A DNA stretch of 64,000 nucleotides from Simmondsia chinensis. Lineage: Eukaryota; Streptophyta; Magnoliopsida; Caryophyllales; Simmondsiaceae. The stretch lies in assembly GCA_018398585.1 (NCBI GenBank), contig JAGTTD010000024.1, positions 10,878,071 through 10,942,070 on the forward strand, given 5' to 3'. The notes under the pieces were generated by a model, which saw only the letters and a program-made list of their open reading frames with translations, did no database searches and was not told where the DNA came from. Positions 1 through 10,743 of the stretch are shown one piece after another. The translations under genes and the position numbers were made by a program. Within the stretch, counting starts at the first letter, position 1; the number at the start of each line of letters is the position of its first letter.

Positions 1-431
1 TCAGAATGATCAATAAGTGGTTTTTGTTTGACTCCATATTGGAAGGAATTTGGTCAACACTAGGTTGCACTTCTTGATTCATGAAGGTATACACTTATCA
101 CATAAGTGTACTGCTGCTTGAGTCTAAATGTAAATCTTTATTGGATCCGTTATTTAAATCCCAAGATGTCCGATAAGTAACCATAAGTAATGTGATCACA
201 ATGAGGTTTTTGAACTGTTGTTTTGTTATATTATGATCCCTAAAATTAGCGGATCCACTATATAATGTAATAAGCATTTTAGCCCGAAAATAAATCGGGA
301 GTGACATGAATGAAGTTAGGATAAATTGTCGAAGAATTTATATTGGGATAAATTAAAATAGTTGTATTTTAATATAGAAAAAAATTATAGACAATTTTTA
401 TTATCGGTTTAAATTAGGAATTAGTAAATAT
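1..431. other. AT-rich DNA with no recognised feature
   Basis: No open frame here resembles a known protein and I see no repeat structure. It ends at the 15-bp target duplication of the insertion at 447-563. Confidence 0.5.
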
Positions 432-446
432 GGTAAGAAAATATTT

Positions 447-563
447 TCGAAAATAGTCTCTCTTCAGGTTAACACCCTGAAAGGGGAAAGCTGCGTACAT
501 CTATCCCCACCCCCAGACCCTGCTTTTGCGGGAGCTCTTGAGGCACTGGGATTGTTGATTGTT
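447..563 (+). mobile_element. Short retroposon made only of the Au/Angio-type 3' tail
   Basis: The segment is flanked by perfect 15-bp direct repeats GGTAAGAAAATATTT (432-446 and 564-578), which mark a target-primed insertion. Its body matches the tail found in the SINEs at 13259-13441 and 19581-19830 and at the 3' end of the LINE at 36137-37357. Shared blocks in order are TCTTCAGG, a short hairpin ending CCTGAA, GGGGAAAG, CTGCGTACAT, CCCAGACCCTGC, GAGGCACTGGG and a TTG-rich end. The 5S-derived head is absent, so this is either a 5'-truncated SINE or a heavily 5'-truncated RTE LINE; the sequence cannot separate these. Confidence 0.8.
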
Positions 564-578
564 GGTAAGAAAATATTT

Positions 579-1296
579 AGGTAATAATTTGATTTATTCA
601 TTAGATATTATTTTTGTTAATGATCAATTCGGAATTAGATATTATTTTTGTTAATGATCAATTCGGAAAATAATCTCGGATTTTTGGCTTGATATGCGGT
701 TCATGTCCTATTCCTTTAAAATCTTATCTCAGGGCATGCTTGGTGGTGGCATAGTAACAATACAAGGAAAATGAAGGCTCTTTTTACAAAGAAAAAAGTG
801 AGAGTTAGACAAATAGAGGGAGGAGAGAAGCAGAAGAAGAAGAAGAAGAAGAGAAGGAGAAGCAACAACAAATTGGGCTCGGCTCGTTGGGAGCTCAAAA
901 TTAGAGCTCAAGGTTTTTTGTACATCTAGCTCGATTCTTCGGTTACCTTCACCTTCTTGGTTTGGTTAGGTTTTTTTTTGCCCCTCTCTTACTTTCTAGG
1001 TTTTTAATCTTTGTAAATGCCCTCTTTAATTTTGGTCTTGTTGCTCGTCTATGATTGTAAAACTTAAATTACTAATAGTGGAGAGACTCCTTTGAAAATT
1101 GAGGCCCTTGGATGTAGGTTGATTTATGAACTGAATCATATATACTGCATTTTATTTTTGTTTTCGCTTTTTCTTTACTTTTTTTATTATTTAAGGTATT
1201 TTTTTGTTTTTTTGTCACTGTTGGTTTGTTTCCGCTATTGTTAGGTCCGTTTTTTCAAGGGATTCGGGTCAAACTATTGGGACTCGAAACAATAAC
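579..1296 (+). other. Probable 5' LTR or leader upstream of a Copia gag
   Basis: No gene is visible. The stretch holds a GAA-rich microsatellite (about 827-862) and T-rich runs. It ends in AACAATAACA, directly followed by AGTGGTATTAAAGCC, which resembles the initiator-tRNA-Met primer binding site of Copia elements. The downstream part is therefore probably the 3' end of a degraded LTR. I could not find the LTR start or its partner. Confidence 0.35.
601..668. repeat. 34-bp tandem duplication, two copies
   Basis: Two adjacent, essentially identical units beginning TTAGATATTATTTTTG at 601 and 635 repeat with a period of 34 bp and end in TCAATTCGGAA. It is non-coding. Confidence 0.8.
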
Positions 1297-1985
1297 AAGT
1301 GGTATTAAAGCCTAAAGATCCGGAGATGGAGGGAATCATGGGTTTTGACATCGAAAAGTTCAATAAGCCAAATGATTACGGGCTTTGGAAGATCAAGATG
1401 AAAGCTATCTTGACCCAACAGGGCATGGAGAACGCCCTATTTCCGGAATCTGGGCAACCTAAAATGACCGAGCTGAAGTAACAAAAAATGAAAGGTACGG
1501 TCTATAGCTCGATTGTTTTTTCTCTTATGAATAATATACTATTGATTGCTTCTAAATCTTCAACTGCTTTTGATTTGTGCAAAATTTGAAAGATATGTAC
1601 AAATCAAGTTCCCTGTCAAATTGTATCTTTCTGATGGAAAAATTTTTCACTGTTGAAATGCAAGAAGATAAACCAATTGAGGATATTCTTGACGAATTTA
1701 ATAGGCTATCACTTGAATTGGATAATTTCAAGACTAAAGTCAAGGATGAAACTAAAGCAATTGTCTTATTAATTTCATTGCCAAAATCTTTTCAAACTTC
1801 TAAAGATTCTTTGAATGGGCAGGATTCGATTTTGGTACAGGCGTTCAAAGAGCTTTAGGTTAAAAATTACTTGAGATTGAGAGGCAGTTGTCGGACGTCG
1901 CGGATGGTCTAATCGTTCGTAAGTCTAAAGGTCGAGATAGGTTGAAACTGAAAACGAAAAAGGAACACTTCAAGGTTGTTTACAC
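1297..1985 (+). pseudogene. gag: Copia-type gag fragment (UBN2-like), frameshifted
   Basis: The first frame (from 1299) has the typical Copia gag opening, with a FDIEKFNKPNDYGLWKIKMK stretch. A second frame (1577-1858) continues the capsid region with LKDMYKSSSLSN, then DEFNRLSLELDNFKTKVKDE and LLISLPKSF, as in plant Copia gag proteins. Stops after 1481 and 1858 and a frame change near 1550 make it non-functional. No protease, integrase or RT of this element follows. The DNA after about 1990 is unrelated by eye or too decayed. A primer-binding-site-like motif directly precedes it, so this is the 5' end of a truncated element. Confidence 0.75.
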
Positions 1986-2640
1986 CCTAATTTGAGGGAG
2001 ATGTGACGACGCCGTTTTAAGCAAAGTGCCAAGTGCTTATCATGTGAGATCCTCCTTGAGGAGAATCACACCTTTAGGGGCTGAGATAGTTGCGTATCAA
2101 GTCCATCATCTTGAGAAGGTTTTCACCCTAACAAGGATACCGGCCACTTGAGGCTCGGAATGGTTGAAGGGTGACAGGAGCTCGAGCTCAAGGGACTGTC
2201 AACAAAGCAGCAAGACAGGTGGTTTTAATCCTTGAGATAGTTACTTGGAGTGCAATCTCTGGTACCTGGGTGCTAAGCTTAATCCAAGAAAATGTGGGGC
2301 TTCTAAAGGAGCCTCAGCTGAAAATGCGGAGTTGGGCTCCAAGGAACTCCCTCAAGCATCAAATCAAGAGCATGTTCATTAATCATTCATGCTCATGAAA
2401 GAGCTTAGTAATCTGACGTGGGAAGAAGATGCTGCAGAATTAGGGGGAGCAGTTATTTAGTTTTTCTATAAATAAGAGACTCTATGAGAGTCCAAATTAG
2501 TACATGCACTCAATATAAAACTTCTTCAAGTTTTCTTTACAACACGCTTGTGCTCTTTCCTAGGAGTAGCGTAACTGAACGTAGCTCAGCTTAGCATAGA
2601 TCTTGTTGTACTTGCATCTTTAGTAATACAGTCTTTCAGG
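1986..2640 (+). other. Decayed retroelement DNA ending in an LTR-like segment
   Basis: There is no recognisable coding domain. At about 2438-2450 a purine tract (TTAGGGGGAGCAG) precedes a segment with a TATA-like CTATAAATAAG at 2465-2475. This combination resembles a polypurine tract followed by the start of a 3' LTR with its promoter. I could not find a matching LTR copy, so this stays tentative. Confidence 0.3.
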
Positions 2641-3665
2641 CTTCAGGTATGAACTCTCTGTTTTAATCTGTTCCTAAATTTCGACAAGTTAAGAATTGAG
2701 GTTTTAATTTGAGGTTTCGACGGCCAAGGCTTGACCTTGATTGCGTTGGTCTTAACACTACTGTGACTGCTTAATAAGTCAAGTGAACTTAGGTTAATGC
2801 CATTGATTAGGGTTTTGATAGCCAAGGCTTGACCTAAATTGTGTTGGTCAAAATCCAATGACCTGAATATGGTTTACTCCACTTTAATCTTGTCGAACCT
2901 AAACTCTCTAGTTATTATAAGTCAGAGTGTTAAGCTTGAAAAGTTGATTGGCTCGGGATTGCAAGTCGACTGCTAAACTCTTGGGTTTGTCTCCACCCGA
3001 ATTCCTGAATGTTAAGTGTACGAAGAAAGGTGTCTGTGGTCCTTGCTCCATCACTGTAATTACCACTTGAGTTAGGTCTATATCCCTTTAATTTTCTATC
3101 CATTAAAATATAAAAAATCCACAAAAATATTTAACCAAATCTTCTTAATCGAAGCAGAAGCTGAACTCACGGTATACCAAAGTTAGATACACCATAATAT
3201 CATAATCTTTTCTCTAAAAATGGTTAATGGTTGAAGTCAAAGACGTGTGGCTTGAATTTAGGCTCTCTTCGTAGTCATGGTGAGTCCCTTCTGCACGTTT
3301 GTTTTCTTTAAATTTTATGGAGACCACATCACATATAATTGCAAAAAAATAGCGCAAGCACACCCTTTGACAGACACATTGGGAGTCTAAAAGTATGACT
3401 TCGTTGTCTTTAGCCCATCGTGGATTACCATAACGTAATTGCAGGCCGTTCGCCGATTGTCAAAACCAGGAAGTCCATTGCTCTTGAGCATGACAAACCA
3501 GAAGGCTCAGCCTTGATTGGATCCCCACTTGAGTATCCTCTTAAATAAAGCCCTATAACACGAAGTGATGAACCAAGTTAAAGCCATGGCAGTGAAGGCG
3601 GTGGCAATGATGACATCCCAAATGAAGAACAAATTGGGCTAGATGGCCATTCTCGAAAGATTTTC
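2641..3665. other. Unassigned intergenic DNA with an imperfect direct repeat
   Basis: No coding signal. Two related blocks (about 2697-2755 and 2808-2860) share GCCAAGGCTTGACC and GTGTTGGTC or GCGTTGGTC. This looks like an old duplication. The right part probably belongs to the decayed Gypsy element that follows. Confidence 0.4.
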
Positions 3666-4082
3666 ATGGCTAGCTATTTAGAAATTATGGATCAAAGGGT
3701 CCAACAAAAAATGCGAGAGGCCTTTGAGAGAATACGTGCTAAAGCAAAGCGCAATCTAGTGGCCCAGTATGAAAACTCTGCCACTAAGAGAGCCGTGATA
3801 AATGACATTGGAACCTCAATGAATGAAAGGCTTCATAAAGAGACTAATAGAGTCTTAGTTGAAATGAACTCAATCTTGTCTTCTGCTGCTACTCTTATTT
3901 ACATGGCAAGACAAACAATAGTTGATGTCGATCCTATCTTAGTTAGACAGGCAGAGGCTCACAATGGCTTAATTCAAGCCGTTAGCGAGGAAATCAGACA
4001 ACTTAGGCTTACACCTCCTCCCTCAGTCCCAATTGGATATCCTCGTGTTGCTCCTTCGAGCTCACAATCACAAGTTGCTTAG
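3666..4082 (+). CDS. 138-aa open frame, probable N-terminal gag segment of a Gypsy relic
   Basis: This is the longest clean frame in the 3.3-6.4 kb relic. The protein is largely helical and charged (LEIMDQRVQQKMREAFERIR), with a proline- and serine-rich end (TPPPSVPIGYP, then a Ser/Gln-rich tail). It has no catalytic motif. I do not recognise it as a named family. Its position upstream of the gag-like core at about 4900-5340 suggests it is the start of the same broken gag polyprotein. A chance frame in a decaying element is also possible. There is no sign of a host promoter or introns. Confidence 0.4.
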   Translation: MASYLEIMDQRVQQKMREAFERIRAKAKRNLVAQYENSATKRAVINDIGTSMNERLHKETNRVLVEMNSILSSAATLIYMARQTIVDVDPILVRQAEAHNGLIQAVSEEIRQLRLTPPPSVPIGYPRVAPSSSQSQVA

Positions 4083-4859
4083 ATTCATTACATTGTCCCA
4101 AAGGGAATGGGAAACCCAGTTATATCTAACTCAAGTGTCACAAACTTGGAACCTAGCCATAGGAATGACAACGTGGCCCTTGGGGTTATAGGCCTTCCAA
4201 TCAGGGGTTTTCTTTGGCTTCAAGTGATCTTAATGCAAATGTGCCGGTGTCACCTATCCTTGAGACCGGAGGCCTAACCATTCATACCCTTCTCAAGTAG
4301 AAGAGCTTGCCTCGTGGGCCACTCGGGGCCTTGAAATATGAGTGCAAGGACAGGTACCCACTGCTGCGGACCAGAGTTTCCTTCCTAGATCTCTTCACGC
4401 TTATCACATTGGGGGCCAAGTTAACCACCCACGTCCTCAATATCATAACTAGAAGATTGATCGGGGAAGGATGAACTAACAGCTTGCTAATATTGGTGCA
4501 CTCTCAGGCATGCAATATAACCCAGGTCTTGCTGGAACATACTTCTTGTCTGACAAAACACATGGCTAAAATGATCAGGGGGTTTCCTCGGGTTTGGGGG
4601 GCAACCACCGTTCCCACATCCAACTGTGATGGGTGCTCAAAGGTATCCTATAGATCTTCCTCAAGATCCTCACCCATTTGGGGGCAATGGTAGGTGCATA
4701 ATCACGTGTCTAACATTTCCCTTCAGGACCAATTGGCCGCCTTTATCGAATGGATGTATGGGTTTGGTCTCACGAGGGTCAATAGAACCTTGTATAGTAA
4801 ACTGTACCCTATTGACATAGACAGGGATTACCCTTTTCCTCGAGCATAAGAAATCCCCG

Positions 4860-6180
4860 AGTTTACCCTTTTCTCAAGAGAAGGGATTGCGTATGCCCTT
4901 GAGCACTTCGCAAGGTTTCATTGCCGGTGTAGAGAAGCTGATGACAATTAGTATCTTAAGCTTAAGTTGTTCCCTAATTCTTTAACAGGGATCACTTTTC
5001 AGTGGTACATTAGCCTACCTCCTAATTCCATCTACTACAGGGATAATATGGCTAGGCAATTCCAGGCTCAATTCCCAAGAACGGAACTAGGAACTTCCAT
5101 GTCTGGCTTGGCCAAATGAGACAAAAGCCAGGTGAATAAGTAGAAGACTAAATTAACCGGTTCAAAGAGCCAAGTTAAAGTGCACTTTAGCCTTCCTGAG
5201 GTTGAATATGCAAAGCTAGCCTTGAACGGCTTGGACATTTAATTTAGGAAGAAGTTTGAAGGGTCTAACTTCACGACAATCCTTCGGCTTGCAAAATGTG
5301 CTGCTAGATATGAAGCCGTTTGAAAAGAAGAAAGCCTAAAAAAAAAGCATGTATGGGATTTACGAACATCATTTAATCGAAGAGGATGAGGATCCTCCTT
5401 ATGAGACTGACGTCACTCAATACATCAAGGGACCTTCTATAGTTTGCAATCTTTTGGTCAAGAAGGATATCAAAGCCGGGAAGTTTTATCAATCCTAGGA
5501 CTTGAGAAAATACTTGTTTGACCTCTCAAGAGCTAATGTAATATTCGATTGGCTTAAGGAAAATAACAAACTCAAGATTAGGGGTAAACATTGAAAGCCT
5601 GACCCAAATTCCACTAAGGGGAAGGTATATTATAAATGACACAATTCGTTGACCCATTCAATTAAGAACTGCATGATCTTTAGAAATGTGGTTGAGGCTA
5701 CCATAATGACAAGGGAATTGATCTTCCTAGGAGAAAGTTAGATGGGCATCGACAAAGACCCTTTTCCTAAGTCCTGCCCTAGTCAATATAATTAAGGCAG
5801 CAGAACCATATAGTTCCCATAACAGTCAAACTAATGGCAGATCTCAATGCATGATGAGTGCAAACAAAGATAGTCTAGCTGCAGCCAACGCTGTGTTTGA
5901 CAGGCTGCTGGAATCGAGGACACTCGGGTTCCCCAAAACCTCCGATGAGATTGTCGGATAATTATTGCAAGTGGCACATCATGGCTAAATATTCAAAACG
6001 CGATTGTGCCACATTCAGCAGGTTCTTGAAGAAGCAATTAGAGGAAAAAGTTGTTCTCCTCTATAAGGAAGAAGAGTTAGCCACGGGAATTCTCACTGAC
6101 GACCATTGGAAAATTGTCTTCCCTACCAAGAAGTAGGCATCAAAGAAACTCTTACGCCTTACACATGACCTTTGCAAGGG
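4860..6180 (+). pseudogene. gag: Ty3/Gypsy gag relic with many stops
   Basis: Three-frame reading gives a Retrotrans_gag-like core: after a FPNSL stretch comes TGITFQWYISLPPNSIYYRD, then MARQFQAQFP, then a leucine-rich region with LPEVEYAKLALNGL (about 4970-5240). A zinc-knuckle-like stretch follows at about 5630-5690 (HNSLTHSIKNCMIF). A related one lies at about 5957-6040 (YCKWHIMAKYSKRDC), of the type seen in plant Tat/Ogre-like Gypsy elements. In-frame stops and shifts occur throughout. No protease, RT or integrase is seen before the Copia LTR that begins at about 6434, so the rest was deleted or displaced. Confidence 0.65.
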
Positions 6181-6433
6181 TTGTAGCCACAAGTTGGTGT
6201 GTGAAATGAAGAAGCCGAGCCTTTATCCAAGGGAAAAGCCAGGTCCCTCAACAAAGACATCACTGATGGGACCTCCTCGAGGCCTTGCTTCAAAAACCTA
6301 GATCATCATGAGGACTAGGCATCCTAGGAGAAATCTGAGGTACCATCTATTGGATGTGGACACCAGCCAGGGGTCATGACAGTCAGGACACCGGCCTCTT
6401 GGGGTCCGTTTTGATAATGTATGGAGAATGAAC

Positions 6434-8274
6434 TATTGGGAACATATTTCAAAAATATTTTCTGAGTTGACTAGAGCGGGCGCAGTGAAAAATCAATTTA
6501 AAATTCTTAATTTTAAATCTAAAGACCTAATTAAACTATTTAATTAGATCTGGATCTTTACTCTAATAGACTCATAATATGACAAACAAAACCATCGAAT
6601 AAAACAAGCATAAATGTAGTATATATAACAAAGGAAATAAAGGAAAAACAAGTTAAATATAAAATACTTAATTGACATACCTGAAGCTCAAATTCTAACT
6701 CCAACTTGAAGATCTGAAGTTAGAAGAAAATTCTTGACACTTGAAGGTCTTCTTCGCAATGACCTCCTATAGTATCGAGAGTGTGGGCTCCCAAAATATT
6801 CATTCTAGGAAAAATTTATGAACAAAATTTTTCTTTTAATTTTTTCAAAAAATGATTTTTCCGCAATATTATGCTGAACAATAATTTAGAAATCACCTAA
6901 AACAATTTAAGGGTTTTCATCGTGGGAGAAATTCATGTTCCAAAATCCTTGTTAGTGAATTCTTTAAGATAAATATCATATTTATATGACAAAATACCCA
7001 GCCACTTAACCACTAGTATTTAATGCATATTACTCCCCTGTAGCTGATGTGAGCGAGGGAGAAACAATAACAGGAACAACAGATTTAACATCAGACATGT
7101 TTTTACATTTTCTGATTTTTTTATTTTATTTTGAAGTACAACATTTATCGTATTATGTATTCATTTTATTAATATTTATTTAGTATAAAAAATTATTTAT
7201 CTCATAAATATATAATTTATCTTATGAATTCAATTTTAAATATTTTTCAAATAGTGCTTAAGTTGAGGCTTGCAAAGGGACCTCAAGGATAATCTAACTC
7301 TAACTCTAAATGGATCAAATCTGATTATCATTTCATGATAACAATTGATTACCATTTAGTCTTAATTCTAATAAATAAGTTTTACTGCACTATAGGATTA
7401 AATATATTCATTCAAGATTTTCCCAAATAACTTTTATTCCGACAATTAACTCCTTTATTAGTTAGCCATGAGTAACAATAACTTTAACTATGATCATTAA
7501 TTTTCTCACATCTTTCGCCATAATTTCTGACTCGCCTTTCTCGAGCAATTCAATAATACAGAAACAATTTCCTTTTTAATTCCAAATGTTAAACGTACGG
7601 AACACTCTGCTAAAGATTCTAAAATATGTTCATAAATTTGCGAATCAACTAAGGGGACATTTTTATCTTGTTAGAGATTATAGATTCCACATAAAACAAT
7701 TGTTCCCGCCACACTTCATGTTGTTACCCAACGTACATAAAATTTCAAGTCAATGCACTTTGACTAATTCTTTTAGCACATCAAAGCAACGGACAATCAA
7801 TGCATAAGTTGAGACTATTTCTTGGAATTAGAGTTATCGTCTTACAGAATTAATTATTTCTAATAGTAGTTAAAGAAACAACTAATTTTGGTGGTCCTCT
7901 TCAGTGTTCCAATCATATACAAAACACCAACATAATCCTTTTAGATCCCTTGCAACATGGCCAAGATAAGTCATCTAAAGTATCATGTTATAGTCTTATC
8001 AGATAAGTTGTCCAAACTTATCACCGACTACGAACATACTTTGACAACATATCGCTTATTTGATTTAAGTCTATCTATGGCTCAATCTTGTTAACCACTT
8101 AAACCAACCCTTACATGTCATCTTGGATTACGTCCATCTTATGGAACGTTTTACAAAACAATCACACGTATGTTTGACTCGTAAAACATAATCAAATAAT
8201 AAATAGATAAAACAAATTTATTTATTTAATATTTAAAACTAACTAATTGGATTTTATAAGACACCATTCCAACA
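6434..8274 (-). repeat. 3' LTR of the outer Copia element
   Basis: About 1841 bp, homologous along its length to the LTRs at 8794-10743, 18590-27150 and 31780-34371. The right end (CCATTCCAACA) is followed by TCTCTCACTTGTCC, whose reverse complement is a purine-rich polypurine tract. The left end reads TATTGGGAACAT, a decayed form of the family's terminal TGTTGGGAAC. An AT-rich core includes the block shared with the other subfamilies (about 7960-8006). Confidence 0.85.
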
Positions 8275-8788
8275 ATCTCTCACTTGTCCTAAACCCAATT
8301 AGCCCTATATTGCATAACTATCCCCCTAGGATCTGTCAACTATTTGACTTAAATCTGTAACCAATATCAAATTCTCACTGTCTTACTCCTATACTCGCAA
8401 GCTTTTATCTATAAGGAACATTCTGAGTCAAGTGGTCTACTGAAGAACTTCATAGCTATCAAGTACTTGACTTCCATAGTGAAGTAAGCAATATAAAGAT
8501 TGTTTCATTCTTCACCATCTAATGACCCCCTCTAAAAGGGTAAACACGGATTTCAAATTTCTAACAACTAAAGTCCCTTTTAAAACAAATGACCCATGAT
8601 AAACTCAACATCCTTTTGTTTTGAATCTTGCATAAGCTTGATCTTAAGAACAATGTGTATGCTCATCTTAGGTCTTTCACTTTAAACTAACTATACAACA
8701 AACTCTTAATAGCTCATAACAATTCTACATCATTCTTAATGAGTAGAATGTCATCCATATACAAAACATAGAAAGTCCATACTTTCTC
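8275..8788 (-). pseudogene. pol: 3' end of Copia pol (RT end and RNase H region), outer element
   Basis: On the minus strand, 8735-8770 encodes a YMDDILLIKNDVELL-like stretch, the catalytic core of Copia reverse transcriptase. The remainder corresponds in position to the RNase H part and ends at the polypurine tract next to the LTR. The homologous DNA is present at 10744-11230 in the middle element. The reading frame is broken many times. It stops at GTTAT (8789-8793), the duplicated target site, and resumes at 27156. Confidence 0.7.
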
Positions 8789-8793
8789 GTTAT

Positions 8794-10743
8794 TGTGGGG
8801 AACGTATTCTATCCCTAGACGACTAGAGCGGCCGCAACAGAAAATCCATTTAAAATTTTAAATGTAATGCCCTGATCTAATTAAACTATTTGATTAGACC
8901 TAGATCTTACTAGGCTCATAATATAACAATAAAAAATCATCAAATAAAATAAATATAAACATGGTATGTAGAATAAAAGAAATAAATGAAAACAAATTAA
9001 ACATCAAATACTTAATTTATACATACCTGAAGCGCGAATCCAAACTCCGGATTAAAGATATGAAATTTGTAGATGAATATTTTGATACCTCATCGACTTC
9101 TTTGCAATGACCTCTTTTAGCAGCAGGGTGTGAACTCCCAAAATATTTAATTTAGAAAAAATTTTGGAACAAAAATTTTTGTTTTAATTTTTTCAAAAAA
9201 TAATTTTTCAGAAAAATTATGTTAAACACTAATTTAGAAAATCCCTAAAATAATATTAGGATTTTTGTCGTGGGAGAAAACTAGGTTCCAAAATCTAAAG
9301 CAATAATTATATCCTCATGGCCAAAAAAACCATGTATTTATAGGGAAAAAAAGTCAAGCCACATGTCAGCGTTTCATTGGTCCATGGCACCTACAGCGGA
9401 GCCAGAATATACTAGTCGCGCCCTAATGGTCGCGTCTGTGTGGCACGAATTGCTACTCTTTTTTTATTTGAGGCGGGTGCATATGTGTGTAAGCTGTGCC
9501 TCCATGCATGCGTTGCATGCTTGGGGCCATGTAATTCTATCTCTTTTTTCTTTTTCTTTTTTGATTCCCACATGAATAAAATTTGTCTCATGAATATTAT
9601 TTTGTAAGACATAATTTATTCATCTTATAAATAAATAATTAATCTCATGAATTATGTTTAGCAAAATTAATTTATTCATCTTATTAATAAATAATTCATC
9701 ACATGAATTCAATTGAAATACTTTTAGACAGTGCTTGAATTGAAGCTTGTAGAGGGACCTCAGGGATAATCTAACTCTAGCTTCAAATGAGTCAAATTTG
9801 ATTATCATCGCATTATAACAATTAATTATCATTTAGTAAAACTTAATTCCACTAAATAAATTTTATTACACTCTAGAATTAATTATATTCACTCAAGAAT
9901 TTTTTAAATAATTTTATTATGACGATTAACCCCTCTATTAGATATCTGTGAGAAAAATAACTTTAACTACTATCGTTAATTTTCTCACATCTTTCGCTGT
10001 AGTTCTGGACTCGCCCTTCTCTAACAATTCAATGATATAGAAAAAAAATTTCGTATTAATTTCAAATGTTAAATATATGGAATACTCTGGTCAAAGATTC
10101 TAAAATATGTTCGTATATTTGCGAATCAACTAATGGGACGCCTTTATCTCGTTAGAGACTATAGATTAATTGTTCCCACCACACTTCATGTTGTTACCCA
10201 ATGTACATAGGATTCAAGTCAACACACTTTGACTAATCCTTTTGGTATGTCAAAGCAACCAGCGATCCATGCACGAGTTCAAGCTATTTCCTGGATTTAG
10301 AGTTATTGTCTTACAAAATTAATTATTTCTAATAGCAATTAAAGAAAGAACTAATTCAAGTGGTCCTACTCAGTGTTCCAATCTTATAGAAAATACCAAT
10401 ATAATACTCTTGGATCTCTGTCCTCATGACAAAGATAAGTCATCAAAAGTATCATATTATAATCTTATCAGACAAGTTGTCCAAACTTATCACTGACTAC
10501 AAACATACTTTGACAACATGTCACTAGTTTGATCTAAGCCTTTCGATGGTTCAATCTCATTGACAAATTAAGCCAAATCTTACATGCATCTTAGAAAACG
10601 TCCATCGGGTGGAACGTTTAGAAAACATTCACAAGCATGTTTGACTTATAAAACATAATCAAAAACAAATAAATAAAATAAATTTTATTTATTTAATATT
10701 TAAAACTAACTTATTGGGCTTTTCTATGACACCTATTCCAACA
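8794..10743 (-). repeat. 3' LTR of the middle Copia element
   Basis: About 1950 bp. It begins TGTGGGGAAC on the plus strand and ends CTATTCCAACA. It is followed by ATCTTCCACTTGTCC, the reverse complement of a purine-rich polypurine tract. It aligns block by block with 6434-8274. A GCGGCCGC site lies at about 8829. The small open frames inside it do not match anything and are not conserved in the sister LTRs. Confidence 0.85.

Noticed and set aside
716..911. Leucine-rich short frames on the minus strand
   Set aside because: They arise from a GAA microsatellite read on the opposite strand.
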